Positions 1-5,300 of a DNA stretch of 6,007 nucleotides are shown piece after piece. The translations under genes and the position numbers were made by a program. Every line of letters starts with the position of its first letter. Position 1 is the first letter of the stretch. The stretch is from an uncultured Oscillospiraceae bacterium (GTDB taxonomy: Bacteria > Bacillota > Clostridia > Oscillospirales > Oscillospiraceae): contig CAUFAM010000081.1 in NCBI GenBank assembly GCA_959022875.1, forward strand, positions 1 through 6,007. The letters run 5' to 3'. Under the pieces are notes generated by a model. That model had not been told where the DNA came from. It did no database searches and worked only from the letters and a program-made list of their open reading frames with translations.

Positions 1-1547
1 ACCCAGGCCATTACAGCGCCGCTGTACCGGGCGATGTTGGAAAAGATCTCGTCGGCCGCAATCTTCACTTGGCGGATGACCGTCTGGGGTGCACCCTGCT
101 GCTCGAGAATGTGCTGGAGAAATTCGCACACCTGGGGAATTCCATCCAGGTTAGGAGCCATCTGAAGACTTCGCCGGACAGCGGCCGCCTTTCTCTGAAG
201 GGACAGCATGGTAATGTCGTCAAATTGGGGTGCCTCTCCCACAAAGTGGTCAATGCTTGTTTTCACCGCCCCCAGCAGCTGCTGGGGCACTGCCTCGGGA
301 AGGCTGTTCAGCGCCGTCAGCATACGCCCGGTTCCATACAGCCCATTGGCCTGGTCGGAGGCCTCCGCCACACCGTCCGTATAGAGGAAAATTACATCCC
401 CCGGGGCCAGCGTCAGCTCATACTCCTGATACCGGACCCCTTCCATACCAGCCAGCACAAAGCCGTGGGGATCCTTCCATAACTCAAACGGCCCGCCTGA
501 GCGCCGGATGGCCGGGTACTCATGTCCGGCATTGGCGGCGGTGAGTTTCCCGGTAGAAATCTCATAAATGCCAAGCCAAACGGTGACAAACATTTCTGCC
601 TCATTGTTTTCACACAGCTGGTTGTTCACCGTTTCCAGCGCCTCTTTGGGAGACAGGCCTGTCTGCACTGCATTTTTCAAAAGAGTCTTGGTAATCACCA
701 TGAACAGCGCCGCCGGAACACCTTTGCCCGACACGTCGGCAATCACCACGGCCAGATGATCCTCGTCCACCAGGAAAAAGTCATAGAAGTCGCCGCCAAC
801 CTCCTTGGCCGGGGTCATGCTGGCATAGATGTCAAACTCCTGCCGTTCAGGAAAGGCGGGGAAAATACTGGGCAGCATATCCGCCTGGATCTGGGTGGCT
901 ACGTTCAGCTCCGTCTCAATGTGCTGCCGGGCGGCGGAATCGGCCGCCTGCTTTTCCAGCAAACTGCGGGTGCGCTTGGCAACGGTGATGCACACAAAAG
1001 CCATGCCCATCAGGATTGCCGAACGGGGCAGCAGGAAAAACAGCACCGCCTCCCTGATAATTTCCGGGGTAATGACCGCATCCTCGGCCCGGAAGGCCTC
1101 CATCAGATTGGGATCCCCTTCCCCCACAAACAAACTGACAATGCCGGCGGCGTATAGGCAGACCACCGAGGCCGCCAGGGCGCTGGCGGTCAGCTTCCGG
1201 GAATAGTAGTGGCAGCTGAGCAGCACCGGGGCAATCCAGGCCAGCACAGTGTGCTTGGGAATGGCAATGGACAGCACGGTGATACCCAGAATACAGCAGC
1301 CCATGATGAGGTATTTAAACCGCCCGTCCAGCCCCGTCATTCCAACGCTGAGAAAGGTGGGCAGCAGAAAGGCGAAAATGCACACAGGCATCCCCACATT
1401 CATAACCAGCGGCGGGACGATAAACACATCCAGCAGGTTCAGCACCCAGGCCAGGGCGGCAATCAGAGCCATGACCCTCAGGCAGCGGCAGGAATACCGG
1501 TTTGCTTCCCGCTCATTTTCCAGGAAAATAGAATTTATGCTGCTCAT
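1..1547 (-). CDS. Membrane-bound SpoIIE/RsbU-type PP2C phosphatase with C-terminal RsbW-like HATPase domain (3' end outside window)
   Basis: I translated the minus strand from ATG 1547 and found 515 codons open to the window edge, with no stop. Residues 1-190 are hydrophobic and could form about six membrane segments (roughly 24-44, 49-69, 79-96, 100-112, 121-141, 167-189). A polar helix (about 195-226) ends in the ELNVATQIQADMLP pattern typical of RsbU/SpoIIE linkers. The PP2C domain (about 235-452) shows GGDFYD (Asp253, Asp256), ADVSGKG (Asp271), NAGHEYP, LYTDGVAEA (Asp391) and QFDDIT (Asp443/444), the expected metal-binding set. After residue 456 a new domain starts, with the N-box-like AADEIFSNIA carrying Glu500 and Asn504, as in SpoIIAB/RsbW kinases. 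The protein probably removes phosphate from the STAS protein encoded at 2237-2542, and its C-terminal domain may add it back. The start is supported only by a distant GGGGGTGAT (1566-1558). GTG 1562, in the same frame, is an alternative. Confidence 0.93.
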   Translation of the reverse strand, partial: MSSINSIFLENEREANRYSCRCLRVMALIAALAWVLNLLDVFIVPPLVMNVGMPVCIFAFLLPTFLSVGMTGLDGRFKYLIMGCCILGITVLSIAIPKHTVLAWIAPVLLSCHYYSRKLTASALAASVVCLYAAGIVSLFVGEGDPNLMEAFRAEDAVITPEIIREAVLFFLLPRSAILMGMAFVCITVAKRTRSLLEKQAADSAARQHIETELNVATQIQADMLPSIFPAFPERQEFDIYASMTPAKEVGGDFYDFFLVDEDHLAVVIADVSGKGVPAALFMVITKTLLKNAVQTGLSPKEALETVNNQLCENNEAEMFVTVWLGIYEISTGKLTAANAGHEYPAIRRSGGPFELWKDPHGFVLAGMEGVRYQEYELTLAPGDVIFLYTDGVAEASDQANGLYGTGRMLTALNSLPEAVPQQLLGAVKTSIDHFVGEAPQFDDITMLSLQRKAAAVRRSLQMAPNLDGIPQVCEFLQHILEQQGAPQTVIRQVKIAADEIFSNIARYSGAVMAW

Positions 1548-1621
1548 TTCCGTATCAATCACCCCCAGTGCCGCGTCTCAGGCAAACCTTAGAATTTGCC
1601 GTGTGTGTTCTTTGTATGGGA

Positions 1622-2233
1622 TCAGTCCCCAATATCGGTGTGTCCCTGTTCAAACTCCCACTGCAGCCCATAGCGGTCAATAAAATAGAAATAGCGCACC
1701 TGGCCCAGGATTTTGGCCGTCTCACGGTTTCGATCGTCGGTCTCGCCCGGTGCCTGGTCAAAGAAGCGGACTTCCGACGGCTGTGTCTCACTGATCTGAT
1801 ACACCCGGTAGGCCTCTGTCTCATTGATAAGGCGGGTGTCCGGCATGGCCTTGATATGTGCAAAGGCCGCCTCGATGTTGGTAACCTTCAGGGCCACATG
1901 GCGGGCTCCGCTCACATCATTGGCCGCAAATACCACCGGCTCTGTCCGCCCCTTGGGATAGTGGTACTGCATAAGCTCCAGGGTCAGCCGGGTGCCGGGC
2001 ACATTGACAAAGGCAATGGAAACATCGCCATCGGCCGCCTCATCCACAAACCCACCGGCCTTAAAGAAGCCTTCGTTCTTCCAGTGGGACAGGCAGTGGT
2101 CGGGCTGCACCCCCAGCAAATTCTGGTAATACGCCACAGCCTTTTCCATATCGTCTACAAAAATACAGATATGGGACAGGCCCACAATCTTAGGAAGCTC
2201 GGGACGGACGCAGTCTATTTGGTTGGAATTCAT
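1622..2233 (-). CDS. VOC-superfamily (glyoxalase-fold) protein, substrate unknown
   Basis: This 203-residue protein has two beta-alpha-beta-beta-beta modules of the vicinal oxygen chelate fold. Module one begins GLSHICIFVDDMEKAVAYY (residues 18-36), a typical VOC opening, and ends LTLELMQY. Module two begins ARHVALKVTNIEAAFAHI and ends LQWEFEQG. The four positions that usually hold metal are occupied by His21, Glu86, His112 and Glu193, so it may be an active metalloenzyme or metal-binding sensor. Candidates in the superfamily include glyoxalase I, methylmalonyl-CoA epimerase and dioxygenases, and the sequence does not let me choose. Its ATG is 3 bases past the STAS stop codon, and its AGGAGG (2247-2242, 8-base spacing) lies inside the last STAS codons, so the two are probably translationally coupled. 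Placement between STAS and phosphatase genes suggests a role in the same signalling process; that is inference. The fold is confident, the function is not. Confidence 0.9.
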   Translation of the reverse strand: MNSNQIDCVRPELPKIVGLSHICIFVDDMEKAVAYYQNLLGVQPDHCLSHWKNEGFFKAGGFVDEAADGDVSIAFVNVPGTRLTLELMQYHYPKGRTEPVVFAANDVSGARHVALKVTNIEAAFAHIKAMPDTRLINETEAYRVYQISETQPSEVRFFDQAPGETDDRNRETAKILGQVRYFYFIDRYGLQWEFEQGHTDIGD

Positions 2234-2236
2234 GGG

Positions 2237-2542
2237 TTACACCTCCTGCTGCACGGTCAGAATCTGACCAAAGCCAGTAATTTCAAAAATTTCCATAATG
2301 GTTGCATTCACATGGCAAATGACCATTTTTCCCTGTTTGTTCATGATCTTTTGGGCTGTCAGCAGCACCCGCAGGCCAGCCGAGGACAGATACTCCAGCT
2401 TGGAAAAGTCCAGCACCAGCTCGGTCACACCGGCCAGCGAACCCTTTACTTCTTCCTCCAGGCGAGGCGCCGTTGTGGTATCCAGCCGGCCGTTCAGGGC
2501 AAGGGTCAGTTTGGTATCTTCGCTTGTTTTCACAATCTCCAT
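2237..2542 (-). CDS. STAS-domain anti-sigma factor antagonist (SpoIIAA/RsbV-like)
   Basis: This 101-residue single-domain protein matches the usual length of SpoIIAA/RsbV proteins. It has the early LTLALNGRLDTTTAPRLEEE pattern and the central VLDFSKLEYLSSAGLRVLL loop-helix. Ser54, in S-S-A-G, aligns with the phosphorylated Ser58 of B. subtilis SpoIIAA, so it should be phosphorylatable. In known partner-switching systems the unphosphorylated STAS protein binds an RsbW-like kinase and releases that kinase's other partner; a PP2C phosphatase restores the unphosphorylated form. Both partner types are encoded nearby: a PP2C-HATPase fusion downstream and a HATPase-transporter fusion upstream. The start is ATG 2542, chosen because AAAGGAG (2557-2551) sits 8 bases before it. 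An in-frame ATG at 2584 would add 14 residues without such a site and outside the family's normal start. Confidence 0.95.
   Translation of the reverse strand: MEIVKTSEDTKLTLALNGRLDTTTAPRLEEEVKGSLAGVTELVLDFSKLEYLSSAGLRVLLTAQKIMNKQGKMVICHVNATIMEIFEITGFGQILTVQQEV
2242..2247 (-). promoter_or_regulatory. Ribosome binding site of the VOC gene, inside the end of the STAS gene
   Basis: AGGAGG, extending as AGGAGGTG into the STAS stop codon, sits 8 bases before ATG 2233. Being read by ribosomes finishing STAS, it suggests coupled translation of the two proteins. Confidence 0.8.
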
Positions 2543-2550
2543 ATCAGGTT

Positions 2551-2557
2551 CTCCTTT
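2551..2557 (-). promoter_or_regulatory. Ribosome binding site deciding the STAS start
   Basis: AAAGGAG lies 8 bases before ATG 2542 and rules in favour of this start over the in-frame ATG at 2584. Confidence 0.8.
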
Positions 2558-2568
2558 TTCCATGTTCC

Positions 2569-2611
2569 GTAACGGTTTGGCCAAACTATATAGCGTTTTT
2601 TGCTGCGTTAC
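2569..2611. repeat. Palindrome and flanking inverted repeat between the transporter and STAS genes
   Basis: The 65-base gap holds GTTTGGCCAAAC (2575-2586), a perfect 12-base palindrome. A separate 6-base inverted repeat, GTAACG (2569-2574) and CGTTAC (2606-2611), encloses it and reaches the transporter stop codon. A TATATA lies between (2587-2592), but no -35 box is apparent. It could be a protein-binding site, an RNA processing hairpin or chance. Confidence 0.3.
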
Positions 2612-4275
2612 TCCTGCTGCAGCCGCTTGTGATCCAGCATTCCCAGCTTGTTGGCCGAGAGCATCAGCTCAGACTGCAGACAGGAAAGTCCACAGGAGGT
2701 CATGAAGAAATCCAGCAGCACATTGCCCGCCACCGCCAGTCCCACCGCCTCGGCGGGGATGCCAAGCTGCGTGAGCAAAACGGTATAACAGGTCAGGCTG
2801 CCTCCCGGCACAGGGGGTGCGGCAATGGCAAGCAAACCCGACGTCAGCACGCCGGTGACCACCCAGGGCAGCGACATGGCAACCCCATAAAACTCCGCCA
2901 GGCCAAGGGCCAGCACCAGAAAGCCTATGGCAGCACCCGTCTTGAACACCACCTGTCCCAGAGGAACCGCAAAGTGAACAATGCGCCCGGAGATGCCCAG
3001 CTTGCGCTCACAGGTTTCCAGATTGGTGGACAGCGCCGCCGAGGACGAGGCCGTGGACAGGGCGATCAGATAGGTTGGCAGCAATTTGCGCACCACCACC
3101 CGGAAGGACACCTTCAAGCGCACAGAAGCCCACAGGGCATAGGCCAGCGGCCATACCACGCACGCCGCGATGCCCAGCAGCAGCCCTTTCACCACACCGC
3201 CCAAGTTGTTCAGGGCATCCGAAAGCATGAGGGAAAGCAGACTGACAAATACAAACAGGGAAATATACCGGCTGACCGTTTCCATCATAAACTGCACAAC
3301 CGTATTGACCTGCTCCAGCAGCGCCCGCAGGGCGGAGGATTTTTCTCCCAATACCAGCAGCACCAGGCCAACGCAGATCGCCATACAAATAATCTGCAGC
3401 GAGTTGCCCTCCAGAAACGGTGTGATAATGTTGGATGGAATGATCCCCAGAATCATACTGTATATTTGCGCCGCAGCGTTTTCCCCCACGGATGCCGCTC
3501 CGCCTTCGGGCCAGAATAGCCAGGCCAGACAGGCCGCCGTGACAGCCGTCAGCAAAAACACAGCTCCCAGGAACCGCAGCAGTATCACCTTGCCGATCCG
3601 GCCCAGCATATGTACATCCCCAATGTTGACAATTCCCCAGCATACGCTCAGGAAAATCATAGGACTTGCCAGCGTCTGCAAAATACCCATCAGCGCGGAA
3701 AACAGGGGATTCACCACACCGTTCGCCGCTTCTATGGCGAAGTCAGGCAGCACGCGCAGGACTACTCCCACCGCCACCGCACTTACAATGGCCAGCAGAA
3801 GCTGAAGCAGCGGGCTGACTTTCTGTGGTTTGGAGGGATAGAGGGCCAGACGGTTGATCCCGTCCTGGTAGGAATACACCGGTGAAAGGCCCGCCTGTGC
3901 CAGTAGGTTGGAACACAGCATCTGTCCGGCCATATCGGCGGCAGTTTCCTCGGGGTCAATCCGCCGTCCGGGTGCTGTAATCTCAAGATACATCCGCCCC
4001 AGCCGGGTCCCGCACCGGAAGGTACAAACGGTTTCCCGCTCCTGCTCTGCGTTCCATAGCCCCAAAATTTCTTCCACTGCCAGGCGCAGGCGGATGATGT
4101 CCTTTCGATTTACCCCCGCCTGCTCCAGCCCATCGGCCAGCAGCTGGGAGAGGGTGTCAATCCCCGCCGCGTCCAGCGGCACTTCCTTACGCTGCTTGGG
4201 CAGGGTCAATTTTTCCTCTTTCATAACACAAAACTTCTTCCTTATGTAAAAATTCCACTCTCCGGCGGCAGGCAT
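2608..4275 (-). CDS. Fusion of a degenerate RsbW-like HATPase domain to an SLC1/DAACS-type (sodium:dicarboxylate symporter family) membrane protein
   Basis: The 555-residue product has two parts. Residues about 18-148 look like an anti-sigma-factor HATPase: a helix with RLAVEEIL (63-71), an ITAPGRRIDP segment (99-108) where active kinases have a D-x-G-x-G-type motif, and a final INRLALYP strand. Glu69 is present, but the Mg-binding Asn of the N-box is replaced by Leu73, so ATP binding is doubtful. Residues about 153-545 form an SLC1-type transporter, with the serine-rich hairpin STASSSAAL (407-415), the VPLG helix 7 entry (437-440), the PPVPGGS hairpin 2 (487-493) and a TM8 keeping one Asp (Asp522). 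The NMDGT sodium motif is replaced by F-K-T-G-A (444-448), and other sodium ligands are missing. It may be an uncoupled transporter or a membrane receptor. The gene starts 26 bases after the lipoprotein stop. AAAGGGG (4289-4283) supports ATG 4275; ATG 4224 (protein then begins MKEEKLTLP) is a credible alternative that fits the domain boundary. Confidence 0.9.
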   Translation of the reverse strand: MPAAGEWNFYIRKKFCVMKEEKLTLPKQRKEVPLDAAGIDTLSQLLADGLEQAGVNRKDIIRLRLAVEEILGLWNAEQERETVCTFRCGTRLGRMYLEITAPGRRIDPEETAADMAGQMLCSNLLAQAGLSPVYSYQDGINRLALYPSKPQKVSPLLQLLLAIVSAVAVGVVLRVLPDFAIEAANGVVNPLFSALMGILQTLASPMIFLSVCWGIVNIGDVHMLGRIGKVILLRFLGAVFLLTAVTAACLAWLFWPEGGAASVGENAAAQIYSMILGIIPSNIITPFLEGNSLQIICMAICVGLVLLVLGEKSSALRALLEQVNTVVQFMMETVSRYISLFVFVSLLSLMLSDALNNLGGVVKGLLLGIAACVVWPLAYALWASVRLKVSFRVVVRKLLPTYLIALSTASSSAALSTNLETCERKLGISGRIVHFAVPLGQVVFKTGAAIGFLVLALGLAEFYGVAMSLPWVVTGVLTSGLLAIAAPPVPGGSLTCYTVLLTQLGIPAEAVGLAVAGNVLLDFFMTSCGLSCLQSELMLSANKLGMLDHKRLQQE

Positions 4276-4301
4276 AGGATCGCCCCTTTTCCCCGGGTCG
4301 A

Positions 4302-5018
4302 TCAGGCCTGCTCCTCCAGCCAGGCCACAAATTCCTGGGTGGAGCAGGTAAAGGCAATTTCTGCTTCCCCGCCGTCGGCAATCAAAAATTCGGTAAGCCC
4401 ATAAGGCGAATCTCCCCCGCTCCAGTCATAGGTATAGCCCAGCCTGGTCCAGGGATACTCACCTTCAAAATAGGAATACAGGATGTTGCTGTCAAACCAG
4501 TCCTGGTAGACCGGGTCAGTGATTTGATCGTACCCGTTTTTCATCTGTGCGGTCACATCGGTCACGTAGGCAGGGCGGATCACTTCTTCCGGTGCGATCC
4601 AGAAGGCGGAAAACCGGGTGCATCCGCTCTCAGCGGGCATACCCAGCAGCTGGGCAAAGCGCAGATTCCAGTTGGAAACACCGCTGCTATTTTCCTGATA
4701 CCACTGGGTCATCTCCCCCAGAGAGGTGGCCCAGATGTCCTGGTATTCCAAGGCTTCTCCCGGCTCACACGGCTGCTCATAGTCGTGCCAGGTGACCAGC
4801 AGCACCCGCTCTCCCGCCTCGTCCCAGATGACCCTTGGTTCCTCCCGGGTCAGACAGACCAGATCCATCACCTCATCATCCTCACTGAAGACCGCATCGG
4901 CCATGGCCTGTGTCCATAATTCCTCATTGGTGGGTGTGTTCTCCCCCACACATCCGGCAAGCGGCAAAAGGCTCAGAATCAGGCAGGCCGCCGCCGCAGC
5001 AAAGCGCTTTTTCCTCAA
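4302..5018 (-). CDS. Putative lipoprotein of unknown function
   Basis: I do not recognise this family. Starting at TTG 5018 the product is 238 residues, with a textbook lipoprotein signal: basic MRKKRF, a hydrophobic core from Ala7 to Leu18, then LAGC with Cys23 as the predicted lipidated residue. The mature part is acidic and rich in Trp and Tyr, with an N-terminal Thr/Asn/Glu linker, a middle segment around NLRFAQLLGMP, then FWIAPEEVIRPAYVTDV, and an end compatible with a small globular extracytoplasmic domain. No catalytic motif is apparent. TTG 5018 is preferred over the longer ATG 5081 because AAGGAGG (5037-5031) lies 12 bases before TTG and the extra residues would precede the basic part of the signal peptide. 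It is the first gene of the probable operon, 26 bases ahead of the HATPase-transporter fusion, so it may be an outer-surface partner of that membrane protein (inference). Confidence 0.85.
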   Translation of the reverse strand: MRKKRFAAAAACLILSLLPLAGCVGENTPTNEELWTQAMADAVFSEDDEVMDLVCLTREEPRVIWDEAGERVLLVTWHDYEQPCEPGEALEYQDIWATSLGEMTQWYQENSSGVSNWNLRFAQLLGMPAESGCTRFSAFWIAPEEVIRPAYVTDVTAQMKNGYDQITDPVYQDWFDSNILYSYFEGEYPWTRLGYTYDWSGGDSPYGLTEFLIADGGEAEIAFTCSTQEFVAWLEEQA

Positions 5019-5030
5019 ATGAAATGGATC

Positions 5031-5037
5031 CCTCCTT
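5031..5037 (-). promoter_or_regulatory. Ribosome binding site deciding the lipoprotein start
   Basis: AAGGAGG lies 12 bases ahead of TTG 5018. Spacing is slightly long, but the upstream ATG 5081 would place this site inside the coding region and would put 21 extra residues before the basic signal-peptide start. Confidence 0.7.
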
Positions 5038-5114
5038 GCGGAAACTATGCAGCCGCTCCCATTTGCATGCCAATGCTGCACGCCGCTGTCCGGTTCATAG
5101 GTTTGGCTATTTGT

Positions 5115-5142
5115 AGTCTAATCAAATTTTTCCCCTTGTGAA
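5115..5142 (-). promoter_or_regulatory. Possible sigma-A-type promoter for the lipoprotein-led operon
   Basis: On the minus strand TTCACA (5142-5137) resembles a -35 box (5 of 6 to TTGACA), followed after 16 bases by TAGACT (5120-5115; 4 of 6 to TATAAT). Transcription would begin near 5107, giving a leader of roughly 90 bases before TTG 5018. The region is the only clearly AT-rich stretch between the terminator and the first gene. The -10 match is weak, so this is a candidate only. Confidence 0.35.
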
Positions 5143-5181
5143 TTGGCCGCGAAAAATTTGTATTATTTTGCGCAAAATTTG
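5123..5181. repeat. AT-rich inverted repeats with a 14-base palindrome (candidate operator region)
   Basis: CAAATTTTTC (5123-5132) and GAAAAATTTG (5151-5160) are a perfect 10-base inverted repeat with an 18-base spacer. Just beyond is ATTTTGCGCAAAAT (5165-5178), a perfect 14-base palindrome, and it overlaps a third half-site, AAAATTTG (5174-5181). The left arm overlaps the spacer of the candidate promoter. Three copies of one AT-rich half-site at this position fit a transcription factor binding region. A regulatory hairpin in the leader is another possibility. Confidence 0.5.
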
Positions 5182-5228
5182 TTCCGGCCCCGCCGCTTTC
5201 TGTGAAAGGACTTGCTCCGGACAAAACC

Positions 5229-5265
5229 AACCGGCCTTCGGAACATAACTTCCGAAGGCTGGTTT
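5229..5265 (-). terminator. Hairpin terminator downstream of araD, possibly bidirectional
   Basis: Bases 5229-5243 pair with 5250-5264 around a 6-base loop (CATAAC). Ten pairs in GCCTTCGGAA/TTCCGAAGGC are perfect, and four to five more flank one imperfect position (5233/5260). Read on the minus strand, in the direction of araD, the stem is followed by TTGGTTTTG, a moderate U tract. Read on the plus strand it is followed by TTTTTT (5263-5268), with a G-U instead of an A-C at the imperfect pair, so the hairpin is actually stronger in that direction. No plus-strand gene that would need it is visible. It marks the boundary between araD and the lipoprotein-led operon. Confidence 0.75.
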
Positions 5266-5300
5266 TTTCCTCTATGCGGTTGCAGGTTTGGTTTTTCCTC

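Noticed and set aside
522..1157. 211-codon open frame on the plus strand
   Set aside because: It is antisense to the PP2C catalytic domain, whose motifs (GGDFYD, ADVSGKG, YTDG) are unmistakable on the minus strand.
1568..2572. 334-codon open frame on the plus strand
   Set aside because: It is antisense to the VOC and STAS genes, both of which have clear family motifs and ribosome sites. The plus product has no recognisable domain.
2473..3519. 348-codon open frame on the plus strand
   Set aside because: It is antisense to the HATPase-transporter gene, its product is rich in Gln, His, Arg and Gly with no family pattern, and no ribosome site precedes it. It is a shadow of the real gene.
3008..3643. 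211-codon minus-strand open frame inside the transporter gene
   Set aside because: It is a different frame of the SLC1-type body, with scattered Gly/Ala-rich sequence and no motif. The main frame has continuous membrane segments.
5019..5081. Longer start (ATG 5081) for the lipoprotein
   Set aside because: It would place 21 extra residues ahead of the signal peptide and bury the AAGGAGG site within the gene.
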